Source of the DNA: JARYLZ01 sp964388275
GTDB taxonomy: Bacteria; Bacteroidota; Ignavibacteria; SZUA-365
Assembly: GCA_964388275.1 (NCBI GenBank)
Contig: CAYLZD010000007.1
Location: 1-64,000 of the forward strand
Reading direction: 5' to 3'
Length of the DNA stretch: 64,000 nucleotides
The first letter of the stretch is position 1, and the number at the start of each line of letters is the position of its first letter. Below the pieces are notes generated by a model. That model was given only the letters and a program-made list of their open reading frames with translations, ran no database searches and had not been told where the DNA came from. This document shows, in pieces, positions 23,934 through 31,887 of this stretch. The position numbers and the translations under genes were made by a program.

Positions 23934-25496
23934 TCAAGGTCGTTTAAAAAAAACAACTTCGAATCTCGTTCCCGGATCGGCATCGAGAAGACGCGCCTCC
24001 CCGTCGAGTTGCTCCGACAATATCGAAACCAGACGCAATCCCAGTGACGAAGTGTTGCGCCAATCGAGTCCGGCCGGCATACCGCATCCGTCATCCTCGA
24101 CTACCAAACGAAACCGGGAGTCCTGTCCGAGCGAAAGTTCGATGCTGATCCTTCCTCTTCGCCGGTTCGGGAAAGCATGCTTGACCGCGTTCGAAACAAG
24201 CTCGTTGACGAGCAGCCCGCAGGGCGCCGCCATATCGATGCCCAGAGTTATCCCGTCCGTCTGAACCGACAGATCGATGGACGCCGAAATGCTGTATGAA
24301 CGGACCAGGGAAGCCGTCAGGCTCCGCATGTATGCGCCGATTTCTATGCGCGACAGATCTCTTGTATGATACAGATGCTCGTGAATCAGAGCCATGGATT
24401 TCACGCGATCCTGGCTGTCGCGGAAGATATCCCGATAAGCCGGATCCTTTATGGCGCCCATCTGAAGGTTCAACAAACTCGACACTACCTGCAGATTGTT
24501 TTTCACCCTGTGATGAATCTCCTTCAGCAGGACCTCCTTTTCCTTCAAGGAAGCGCGTAAAGTTCCCTCCATACTCTTTCGGACCCTGACTTCCTCATGG
24601 AGAGCCGCATTCGCATTTTCAAGATCGAGAGTTCTCTCTTCCACCCGTCGTTCCAGCTCATTGTTGGCTCTTTTCAATTCTTCGCGTGAATGTTTCAGTC
24701 TGTCGGCCATGTTGTTGAAGGAATGGCCGAGCCTTTCCAATTCGTCGCCGGTCATGATTCTCACTCTCGCCGCATCGGCCGCGCCGCCGATACGTCGTGT
24801 GAGATCGTCCAGTTCGCGTATAGGTTTCAGAAAACGGCCCGCAAACATCAGAGCAAGAAGCAGGCCCAGCACAACGCAGACTCCGAGCATTGAAAACGCC
24901 CTATACATGGTCGTTTTCATATCCTCTTCAAAAGGCCGGAGATTCAAACCGACATGAATCCAGCCCCAGTCTATGCCTGAGTAATTGAACGGGTAGGAAA
25001 AGTGAAACACCGCGCGTCCGGCCAGCGTGGTATGGTGAAAAAAATACTCCGCGGCGACGCTGTCACGGTTCGTCCACACCCCCGACAGGATGTCCTTGCG
25101 CCACCCTCCAGAAGTGTGAATGAGGGAGAATCCATCCCTCCGCGTGACGACCAAATACAGTATGGATCTGCTCTCCTTCACCACCCGCATGCAATGGTCC
25201 ACTACGGCGCCGTAGTTTTCGGAGACTAAAGCGGTTGCTGTCACCTGGCTTACCGAGTTGGCTATGTCTCTCGCTTCCGTGCTCATTCGTTTTATCGCGA
25301 TGCTCCTTTCGTGCGGTATATCGGTTGCCGTATAAAGCAGAAGCGTCACGACGACAATCGCCCATGCGAAGAGCGTGAATCTGAAATGTATCCGCCTGTA
25401 CCAGGGGATATCGGACTTTTGGGAGTTATGATTGTCCGCCTCGCCTGCCGTTTCAATCGGCGCGGCGGCAACGGTCGACATCTCTTGCGTGCTCAT
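23934..25496 (-). CDS. Membrane sensor histidine kinase of the HisKA_2 type
   Basis: A 520-residue protein. Membrane segment 1 is about 40-57 and segment 2 about 200-222, enclosing a periplasmic sensor of some 140 residues (single-Cache-like). HAMP (223-275) and a coiled coil (268-325) follow. HisKA_2 has EIHHRVKNNLQVVSSLLNLQ with H328/H329, then a HATPase with LVNELVSNAVKHAF, VEDDGCGMP and SSLGLRLVSIL. HisKA_2 kinases usually signal to stand-alone or hybrid receivers. Its ATG overlaps the stop of the periplasmic binding protein gene, and the hybrid kinase is next, so the three form a single sensing unit. Confidence 0.9.
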   Translation of the reverse strand: MSTQEMSTVAAAPIETAGEADNHNSQKSDIPWYRRIHFRFTLFAWAIVVVTLLLYTATDIPHERSIAIKRMSTEARDIANSVSQVTATALVSENYGAVVDHCMRVVKESRSILYLVVTRRDGFSLIHTSGGWRKDILSGVWTNRDSVAAEYFFHHTTLAGRAVFHFSYPFNYSGIDWGWIHVGLNLRPFEEDMKTTMYRAFSMLGVCVVLGLLLALMFAGRFLKPIRELDDLTRRIGGAADAARVRIMTGDELERLGHSFNNMADRLKHSREELKRANNELERRVEERTLDLENANAALHEEVRVRKSMEGTLRASLKEKEVLLKEIHHRVKNNLQVVSSLLNLQMGAIKDPAYRDIFRDSQDRVKSMALIHEHLYHTRDLSRIEIGAYMRSLTASLVRSYSISASIDLSVQTDGITLGIDMAAPCGLLVNELVSNAVKHAFPNRRRGRISIELSLGQDSRFRLVVEDDGCGMPAGLDWRNTSSLGLRLVSILSEQLDGEARLLDADPGTRFEVVFFKRP

Positions 25497-26509
25497 CTTT
25501 GGAGGCGCTCTTCCATTGCATAACGCATCGAGCCGTTCGTATTGCGCCGGCTCTCCGACCGCTTATAAGGCCGCCTACCGCCGCGTTCTTCGATCAAGCT
25601 TGTAACTCCGGCAAGATACTCGGGTCTGAACGGCAGCATTCTCTCATGCTGAAGCAGCGTGAGAATCTGCCTTCCGCGCGGCAGACCGGCAAGTTCCATT
25701 GCGCCTGAAACAATGCGTTCCCTGATTGCAGCGCGCATGTCGGCCGGCACACAGGTGATGGTAAGCAAATAGCCAGGTGATACGTCTACGATCTGCAATT
25801 TTTCCGCCAACTGAGTGTTGAGAGCGGCCATAGCGCGAAACGTCTTCAGAGTAGTTACACAGGCCGCCGCCTGTCCGAAAAACACCTCCAGCACGGCCCT
25901 GCTCTCGCGCTCCAGCGTTCTGAAATGAATTTCCTCTCCCGGACGATGCCGCCTCCGCGATTCCATCCACAACCGCGCGACATCTCCGCGATATCCGGAA
26001 CCGACTGCAATATCCCGGCGCGCTGCCGGCATATCCTTCAAGGGATGGCGATCCGAGCGTTCAAGCAATACGAATTTCTGCAGCACGTTCCCGTCTTTGT
26101 CTCCGAGAACCAGAACGGGATCGAACGATTCCGCCCGACGGCTTCCAAGGTATTCTATAGTGGACATTGTCACCAGTTCGCTGCAGGAACGGTCCATGGC
26201 GCTCTCCATGCCGCTTTCATCGTCCAATATCACAATGCCAGGATTGATGTTCAGCTGGTAAGCCTCCGCGAGTTCCCACATCCAGACTTTCATTGCGGTT
26301 CTCGCGTCGGATATTCCCGCTCCCTGTAGCAGAGTTTTGGAGAAACCGATATTCAATTCTCTCCCCTTATTCGGTTGTGCCGCCGTATAGTCGGCGCACA
26401 CGAAAATCACGAGCAACGCTATCAGGATGCACGCGCGCCGCGCGAGACAATCGCATCGGGCTTCCGCATTTTCATGGATGCGGTTCTTCCCACTGTTGTT
26501 GACAGCCAT
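25493..26509 (-). CDS. PhnD-like periplasmic binding protein, likely ligand sensor for the kinase
   Basis: A 338-residue protein with GGAG before ATG 26509 and an N-terminal hydrophobic helix (about 27-44: ILIALLVIFVCADYTAAQ), either a cleavable signal or an anchor. The rest resembles the phosphate/phosphonate (PhnD/SsuA-type) binding fold: LNIGFSKTLLQGAGISDARTAMKVW, SELVTMSTIEYLG, DIAVGSGYRGDVARLW, FFGQAAACVTTLKTF and LQIVDVSPGYLLTITCV. No ABC permease or ATPase gene is adjacent. Overlap with the kinase gene suggests that it presents a ligand to the kinase sensor domain rather than serving transport. Confidence 0.78.
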   Translation of the reverse strand: MAVNNSGKNRIHENAEARCDCLARRACILIALLVIFVCADYTAAQPNKGRELNIGFSKTLLQGAGISDARTAMKVWMWELAEAYQLNINPGIVILDDESGMESAMDRSCSELVTMSTIEYLGSRRAESFDPVLVLGDKDGNVLQKFVLLERSDRHPLKDMPAARRDIAVGSGYRGDVARLWMESRRRHRPGEEIHFRTLERESRAVLEVFFGQAAACVTTLKTFRAMAALNTQLAEKLQIVDVSPGYLLTITCVPADMRAAIRERIVSGAMELAGLPRGRQILTLLQHERMLPFRPEYLAGVTSLIEERGGRRPYKRSESRRNTNGSMRYAMEERLQR

Positions 26510-26807
26510 TTCCGCTCCCTGTCAAGTGCTTTTCCCATTCGAGCCGCTTGCTCGAACCGATTGAACTGGCCCGGAGTTCTGCTTGGCGCATCCGCCCGGT
26601 CCGGCCGGAACCCTGCGAACAGCCAGGACTTCCAGAAGCGTCCGATATGCTCGCTGTTTCGGTATATCAGACTTTACAACAACCGAGCCAATCCGTCAAT
26701 CCAGCAAAACAGGAATGCAGCGCGTGGAATTCCATCTTCTGCCGAGCTGATTATTGCAGGAAATGCACTCTCAATGAAGATAATACCGTCAGCGCCCGCC
26801 GGCTTGA
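26510..26807. other. Intergenic region without recognisable features
   Basis: Between the mtaB stop and the start of the PhnD-like gene, both on the minus strand. The promoter of the three-gene sensory operon should lie here, but no clear -35/-10 pair, terminator stem or small frame is visible. Confidence 0.5.
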
Positions 26808-28112
26808 TCAACGGCTGAGAACGCGTCCGAGCACGTTACTTCCGTCTATGCTTTCCAGGCGCACTGTAAGGATGCGATTGGCGAGTTCCGCGTCGTACGG
26901 CACCGATATGCGGATATAGTTATCCGTAAATCCCTCAGTTCTGCCGCTCTTTCCGCCCTTTTCCATAAGTGTCCGCCTGGAGGAGCCCAATTGCGAACGA
27001 TTGAAATCCAGGCGCTTGCTTTCCGACAACAAGCGCAGGACGGAGCCGCGCCTTGCGCCCTCCTCCGGCCGCACTTTCCCGTCGAGCGTCAGAGCATGCG
27101 TATGCGGCCTTTCCGAGTATGTGAATACATGCAAATAGCTGAACGGCAGCTCCTCGAGAAATTCTCGGGTCTCGTCGAAACACTCCGCGGTCTCGCCCGG
27201 AAATCCGGTGATCACGTCGATGCCGACGCCGCAGCAAGGTATGCGCGATACCAGCGTTTCCACTCGCTCCCTGAACTGCCTCGCGGTGTAGCGGCGCCTC
27301 ATGCGCCTGAGCACGGCGTCGCTGCCGGACTGAAGCGGAACATGGAAATGCTGGCATATTTTTCCACTTTCGGCCGCGATACCGATCAGCTCGTCATTCA
27401 GGAGATTCGGTTCTATCGAACTTATCCGGATCCTGAAATCCCCCGGCAAATTGATCAGCGCCTTCACGAGCTCGGTCAGCGATCCGCCGCCGCCCGCACC
27501 GTACTCGCCGACGTTTACACCGCTCAGCACAATTTCCCTGAACCCTCGTTCCAGGATCGCCGCGGCTTGTTTCACCGTCGTTCCGATATCCTGGCTTCGA
27601 CCGGCGCCTCTTGCCATCGGGATCGTGCAGAACGAGCAGTTGTAATCGCAGCCGTCCTGCACTTTCAGGAACGCGCGCGTCCGGTCATGCGAATCGGCGG
27701 CGAAAGCAGCCCCGAATTCGGCGTCCTCGCCGAGTTCGCCGACGCAGATGCGGGCCGTATTCCGTTTCCGGAGAGTCCCGGCCAATTCCAAGGCGCTGAA
27801 TTTCTCGCCCGTACCCAGGATCAGATCCACTCCATCGATGGAGGCTATCCGCTCGGGACGAAGTTGCGCGAAGCAGCCGGTGACTATTACAAATGCGTTG
27901 GGCGAACGACGCAGAGCGCGGCGGACAATCTTCCGCGCTTCCCTGTCGGCGTTTTCGGTGACCGTGCAAGTGTTTATCAACACCAAGTCCGCTTCCTCGT
28001 CGAAATCCACTTCGACGAAACCGGCATCCGTGAAGGTCCTGCCGACGGTAGCGGTCTCCGCGTAATTCAGCTTGCAGCCGAGCGTATATGTTGAAATCCT
28101 CAGATCGGCCAT
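26808..28112 (-). CDS. mtaB: tRNA N6-threonylcarbamoyladenosine(37) methylthiotransferase MtaB
   Basis: A 434-residue radical-SAM methylthiotransferase. The N-terminal UPF0004 domain carries C13 (TLGCKLNYAE), C49 (LINTCTVT) and C80 (VTGCFAQ), which bind the auxiliary cluster. The radical-SAM motif is C155-x3-C159-x2-C162 (GCDYNCSFCTIP). A TRAM-like C-terminal domain follows. TLGCKLNYAE and the absence of RimO-type features point to MtaB, which converts t6A37 to ms2t6A37 in tRNAs decoding ANN codons. It lies downstream of rpsA on the same strand, separated by a hairpin, so readthrough transcription is possible. Confidence 0.93.
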   Translation of the reverse strand: MADLRISTYTLGCKLNYAETATVGRTFTDAGFVEVDFDEEADLVLINTCTVTENADREARKIVRRALRRSPNAFVIVTGCFAQLRPERIASIDGVDLILGTGEKFSALELAGTLRKRNTARICVGELGEDAEFGAAFAADSHDRTRAFLKVQDGCDYNCSFCTIPMARGAGRSQDIGTTVKQAAAILERGFREIVLSGVNVGEYGAGGGGSLTELVKALINLPGDFRIRISSIEPNLLNDELIGIAAESGKICQHFHVPLQSGSDAVLRRMRRRYTARQFRERVETLVSRIPCCGVGIDVITGFPGETAECFDETREFLEELPFSYLHVFTYSERPHTHALTLDGKVRPEEGARRGSVLRLLSESKRLDFNRSQLGSSRRTLMEKGGKSGRTEGFTDNYIRISVPYDAELANRILTVRLESIDGSNVLGRVLSR

Positions 28113-28210
28113 CGCAGTTCAGGATATTGCATCGCGCGCGCTCGACGGCGTTCATATTGATGTGTTCCGCCGGCCGCTTCGCTCGCCGCCGCCATGGCGG
28201 AACAATCAGG

Positions 28211-28239
28211 AAGGGGGGAGCCGTAACTCCCCCCTTTTT
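28211..28239 (+). terminator. Hairpin with T-tract between rpsA and mtaB
   Basis: A perfect ten-base-pair stem (28211-28220 AAGGGGGGAG with 28227-28236) has a six-base loop and a run of T at 28235-28239 on the plus strand. Both flanking genes are on the minus strand, where the stem is followed only by TTCCTGATTGTT. It is thus a good plus-strand (antisense) terminator and at best a weak one for rpsA. Confidence 0.55.
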
Positions 28240-28259
28240 CACGTCGCATGAGCGGGCAA

Positions 28260-30041
28260 TTATTCGTCGAAAAGAAAATCGTCGCTTCGAATCTCGTTCG
28301 ACTCGTTGGCGGGAGCATCCAGGAGGCCGTGCGACGAGAGATAAGCGTCTATCGTTTCCTTGTCACGGCCCTTGAGATATTCGACAACCGAAAGCACGAT
28401 TTTTTTATTCTCCTTGTCGAACTCGATGATCTTCAAAGGCAGTAAATCACCTTCCTTGAATGCATCTGGAATGTTCTTGACGACCTTTGTGGCGAGCTGC
28501 GAGGACGGGACGAATCCATCGACTCCCGATGGCAGTTCCACGATCACCCCTTTTTCGATCAGGCGTGACACGCGTCCTTCAACCTCCATGTCCACGCTGT
28601 ACATTTTTTCGAAGGCGTCCCAGGGATTCTCCTGCACCTGCTTGTGTCCAAGCGAGATGCGCCTCTGCTCGATGTCGATGCCGAGAATGACCACATCGAG
28701 AAGGTCTCCTTTCTTCACGATTTCTCCCGGATGCCTGATCTTTTTGGTCCAGGACAGATCCGAGATATGCACGAGGCCGTCGACCCCCGGTTCCAATTCC
28801 ACGAAAACCCCGAAATTTGTCAGGTTCCGCACCGCGCCGCTGTGATTCGAGCCCACAGGATATTTTGCGATAAGATTCGCCCACGGATCGGGCTCGAGCT
28901 GCTTCATGCCGAGGGATATCTTCTTCTCCTGCACGTCCAGGTTAAGTATTACCGCATCAACCATTTGTCCCATCGACACGACCTGGGAAGGATGCTTGAT
29001 ATGCTGTGTCCAACTCATCTCGCTGATGTGGATGAGACCTTCTATGCCCTTCTCGATCTCGATGAAGGCGCCGTAGTCCGCTAGTGAAACCACTTTTCCC
29101 CGAACCGGTGTGCCGACGGGGTACTTGAATTCGATGTTATCCCAGGGATGGGGCATTAGCTGCTTCATACCGAGCGAAATTCGTTTCTTGTCCGCGTCGA
29201 AGTCCAGGACAACCACGTTTACCGTCTGGTCAAGCTTGACGATTTCGGTCGGATGGTTGACGCGCCCCCAGGAAATATCGGTAATATGCACCAAGCCGTC
29301 CACTCCGCCAAGATCGATGAATACGCCGAAATCCGTGATGGCTTTCACAATGCCTTCGAGAATCTGGCCTTTCTCGAGACTGTCGAGGATGGCCTTGCGC
29401 TGTCCCGCGATCTGCTCCTCGATAATGACCTTCCGGCTGACGACTATGTTTTCGGCCTGCTGGTTGATCTTCACCACGCGCACGTCGAGAGTTTTTCCCA
29501 GATAGGCGTCGAAATCCCTCACCGGGCGTATGTCTATCTGCGAGCCGGGGAGGAAAGCGTCCACTCCCATGAGATCCATCACGATGCCGCCTTTTATGCG
29601 CCTTATGCAGCGGCCTTGCAGAATTTCTTCGCTGTCGAAGGAGCGTTGTATCCGCTCCCATATCCGCACGAAGTCCGCGCGTTTCCGCGACAGTGTGATT
29701 ATTCCTTCCTTGTTTTCCACCGACTCGAGGAAGACCTCCACGTTGTCGCCGATGTTGAGTTCGGACGCGTTCGTAAACTCGTCGATGTTGACCATTCCTT
29801 CGGACTTGAAGCCTATGTCGATGACGGCGTAGTCCTTGGTGAGCCGGATGATCTTTCCTGTGATGATTTCGCCTTTCTTCAGCGTGCTGAGAGTGTTCTC
29901 GTACATCGATTTGAGCCGGTCGAACTCTTCGGCTTTATACTCCGACTTTTCGATGACCCTGCCGACGCTGTGCATGGCCGGTTCTGTTTCGCGTGTCGTT
30001 GTTTCAGTTTCGGGCGATGCGGTAACCGTGTCGTAAGACAT
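28260..30041 (-). CDS. rpsA: 30S ribosomal protein S1
   Basis: A 593-residue protein with six S1 (OB-fold) repeats between about residues 50 and 560. Repeats 3-6 show the conserved GxVxxxxxFGxFV pattern (ILEGIVKAITDFGVFIDLGGVDGLVHITDISW, VRGKVVSLADYGAFIEI, HSGAVRNLTNFGVFVEL), and the ISLGMKQ and ISLGHKQ ends. The N-terminal acidic/Thr-rich 35 residues and the acidic C-terminal tail are typical of FCB-group S1. S1 binds mRNA at the 30S platform. The gene directly abuts ispH (stop and start adjacent), within a cmk-ispH-rpsA operon. Confidence 0.96.
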   Translation of the reverse strand: MSYDTVTASPETETTTRETEPAMHSVGRVIEKSEYKAEEFDRLKSMYENTLSTLKKGEIITGKIIRLTKDYAVIDIGFKSEGMVNIDEFTNASELNIGDNVEVFLESVENKEGIITLSRKRADFVRIWERIQRSFDSEEILQGRCIRRIKGGIVMDLMGVDAFLPGSQIDIRPVRDFDAYLGKTLDVRVVKINQQAENIVVSRKVIIEEQIAGQRKAILDSLEKGQILEGIVKAITDFGVFIDLGGVDGLVHITDISWGRVNHPTEIVKLDQTVNVVVLDFDADKKRISLGMKQLMPHPWDNIEFKYPVGTPVRGKVVSLADYGAFIEIEKGIEGLIHISEMSWTQHIKHPSQVVSMGQMVDAVILNLDVQEKKISLGMKQLEPDPWANLIAKYPVGSNHSGAVRNLTNFGVFVELEPGVDGLVHISDLSWTKKIRHPGEIVKKGDLLDVVILGIDIEQRRISLGHKQVQENPWDAFEKMYSVDMEVEGRVSRLIEKGVIVELPSGVDGFVPSSQLATKVVKNIPDAFKEGDLLPLKIIEFDKENKKIVLSVVEYLKGRDKETIDAYLSSHGLLDAPANESNEIRSDDFLFDE

Positions 30042-31094
30042 TCATTCTCCTTGAGTGGAACATGCCTTTCGCCTTCGAGCGGACGCGGCTGCCGGGACGC
30101 CGTTCGGAGGAAAAGTGTGAGCTGTTGTTTTGTGATTTGTTTCGTTGTCTATGGGCAACCTATCCGCTTCCGCGGATTCATCATCTTTTTCAAGGTTCTC
30201 GGTCAGTTTCCGTATTTGCGATGCTATGCGGGCCATCAGCCATTGAGGCGTGCTTGTGGCGCCACTGACGCCCACGCTGACGACGCCGGTGAACCAGTTC
30301 GGATCAAGTTCGGCTTCGTCCTCGATGAAATACGTGCGTGGATTGGCGTCACGGCAGATCTCATAGAGCACCTGTCCATTCGAGCTTTTTTTACCCGCCA
30401 CGAATACCATTGCGTCGTTCGACGCGGCGAAGTCGCGGAGTCTCTGCTCGCGTCCTGAAACCTGGCCGCAGATCGTGTCCTTCGCGTGGAATTCCACGGC
30501 GACGTTTTCAGCAGAATCCACGATCAATTCTTTTATCCGCCTCTCAAGGCAATCACGCACCTCCTGAAAGGTGGGCTTGTCCATCGTGGTCTGCGAAAAC
30601 AGCACGGTTTTGCGTTTAGGATCAACACTGCGCTCGGCTTCGATAGTATTTTTCACGACCACGCATTCGTCATTGCAGACTCCGCGCAGCCCGATCACCT
30701 CGGCATGATCTTTCTTTCCGAAGATCACGATCTGGTATCCATCGTCCACATAGCGTCGCAATCGTTCCTGCAATTTGGTCACGACCGGGCAAGTGGCATC
30801 GACCAATTCCAATCCCAGCCGCTGCGCCAACCGATAAGTGGACGGCGGTTCGCCATGAGCGCGTATCAGCACCTTTGTGTCTCGCGGGATTGACTCCAGT
30901 TCGTCCCTCGCGACGGTTTTCATACCGAGACTTTCCATTCGGGAGATTTCGCTTGGGTTGTGTATGATGTCCCCGAGAGATGCCAATCGGTTGCCGGTGT
31001 TCATTTCTTCTTCGGCGATGCGGATAGTGCGCACCACGCCCCAGCAAAAACCTGCTGTAGGATCTATCGATATCTTGATGCGGCTCTCTTTCAT
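30042..31094 (-). CDS. ispH: 4-hydroxy-3-methylbut-2-enyl diphosphate reductase
   Basis: A 350-residue Fe-S enzyme of the last step of the MEP pathway, making IPP and DMAPP. The cluster cysteines are C17 (GFCWGV), C102 (DATCPVV) and C209 (DTICGQVSGRE); the His and Glu residues of RAHGEPP and the KKSSNG motif are present. The catalytic part ends near residue 297. The last 50 residues are a hydrophilic extension, rich in Glu/Asp then Arg/Ala, beyond normal length. Its start overlaps the cmk stop by four bases and its stop abuts the rpsA ATG. Confidence 0.95.
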   Translation of the reverse strand: MKESRIKISIDPTAGFCWGVVRTIRIAEEEMNTGNRLASLGDIIHNPSEISRMESLGMKTVARDELESIPRDTKVLIRAHGEPPSTYRLAQRLGLELVDATCPVVTKLQERLRRYVDDGYQIVIFGKKDHAEVIGLRGVCNDECVVVKNTIEAERSVDPKRKTVLFSQTTMDKPTFQEVRDCLERRIKELIVDSAENVAVEFHAKDTICGQVSGREQRLRDFAASNDAMVFVAGKKSSNGQVLYEICRDANPRTYFIEDEAELDPNWFTGVVSVGVSGATSTPQWLMARIASQIRKLTENLEKDDESAEADRLPIDNETNHKTTAHTFPPNGVPAAASARRRKACSTQGE

Positions 31095-31780
31095 CGCGCC
31101 GGCATGCGGTTCTCCAGCAAACCGAGAATAGCCGCAACCTGTCCCTCTACAGTCAATCCCGTAGTATCCACAGTGATCGCGTCCTTCGGTTTCCTCAACG
31201 GGGCATGCTCCCGTGTTTCGTCATTTCTGTCGCGCTCGGCAATTTCCCTCTCCAGTTCAACCGGATCAACATTCTCGCCGTTATCCTCGAGCTGCCGAAG
31301 ACGCCTCAATGCGCGGGTGCGGACGTCGGCAGTTAAAAAGATCTTGCATGGAGCATCCGGAAAAACGACAGTGCCGATATCACGTCCTTCAAGGACCGCC
31401 CCGTCCGCGGCGGCCGCGGTTGAGCGCTGGAGGGCCACCATCGCTTCTCTCACGCATGGCAGGGCGCTGACAGCGCTGGCGGCTTTGGATATTTCTCGAG
31501 AACGAATTTCGTCTTCAATATCCTCGCCGTTCAGAAAAACGCGTTGAGAGCCGTTCGACATCTCAAGCGTCACGCGCAATTCTCTCAAGGCTTCACAAAC
31601 GGATCTCACGTCCGCTGCATCGATGCCCTGTTCGCGCATGGCATATGCGACGGCCCGATACATAGCGCCGGTGTCTATATAAAGAAAACCAAGATGAGCC
31701 GCGAGTGCTCGCGCGGTCGTTGTTTTTCCGGATCCCGCCGGTCCATCAATAGTGATAATAAAGGGCTTATTCGTCTGCAT
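31091..31780 (-). CDS. cmk: Cytidylate kinase
   Basis: A 229-residue (d)CMP kinase that phosphorylates CMP and dCMP. The P-loop is IDGPAGSGKTTTARALA, followed by LYIDTGAMYRAVAY, VLEGRDIGTVVFPDA and the LID-region AERDRNDETREHAPLRK. The ATG at 31780 gives the family N-terminus; a GTG six codons earlier lies in frame. It leads the cmk-ispH-rpsA operon; cmk next to rpsA is conserved across many bacteria, and cmk-ispH-rpsA linkage is known in others. Confidence 0.95.
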   Translation of the reverse strand: MQTNKPFIITIDGPAGSGKTTTARALAAHLGFLYIDTGAMYRAVAYAMREQGIDAADVRSVCEALRELRVTLEMSNGSQRVFLNGEDIEDEIRSREISKAASAVSALPCVREAMVALQRSTAAAADGAVLEGRDIGTVVFPDAPCKIFLTADVRTRALRRLRQLEDNGENVDPVELEREIAERDRNDETREHAPLRKPKDAITVDTTGLTVEGQVAAILGLLENRMPAR

Positions 31781-31887
31781 CAAATAGTCCAGAATCACAA
31801 TTTACAGCTTTCGGCGTTAAAAAACAACACATTGCATTGACAATTCAATTGCCGGTCCCTTTGCAGCCGACCCCGGTGTATGTAGGA

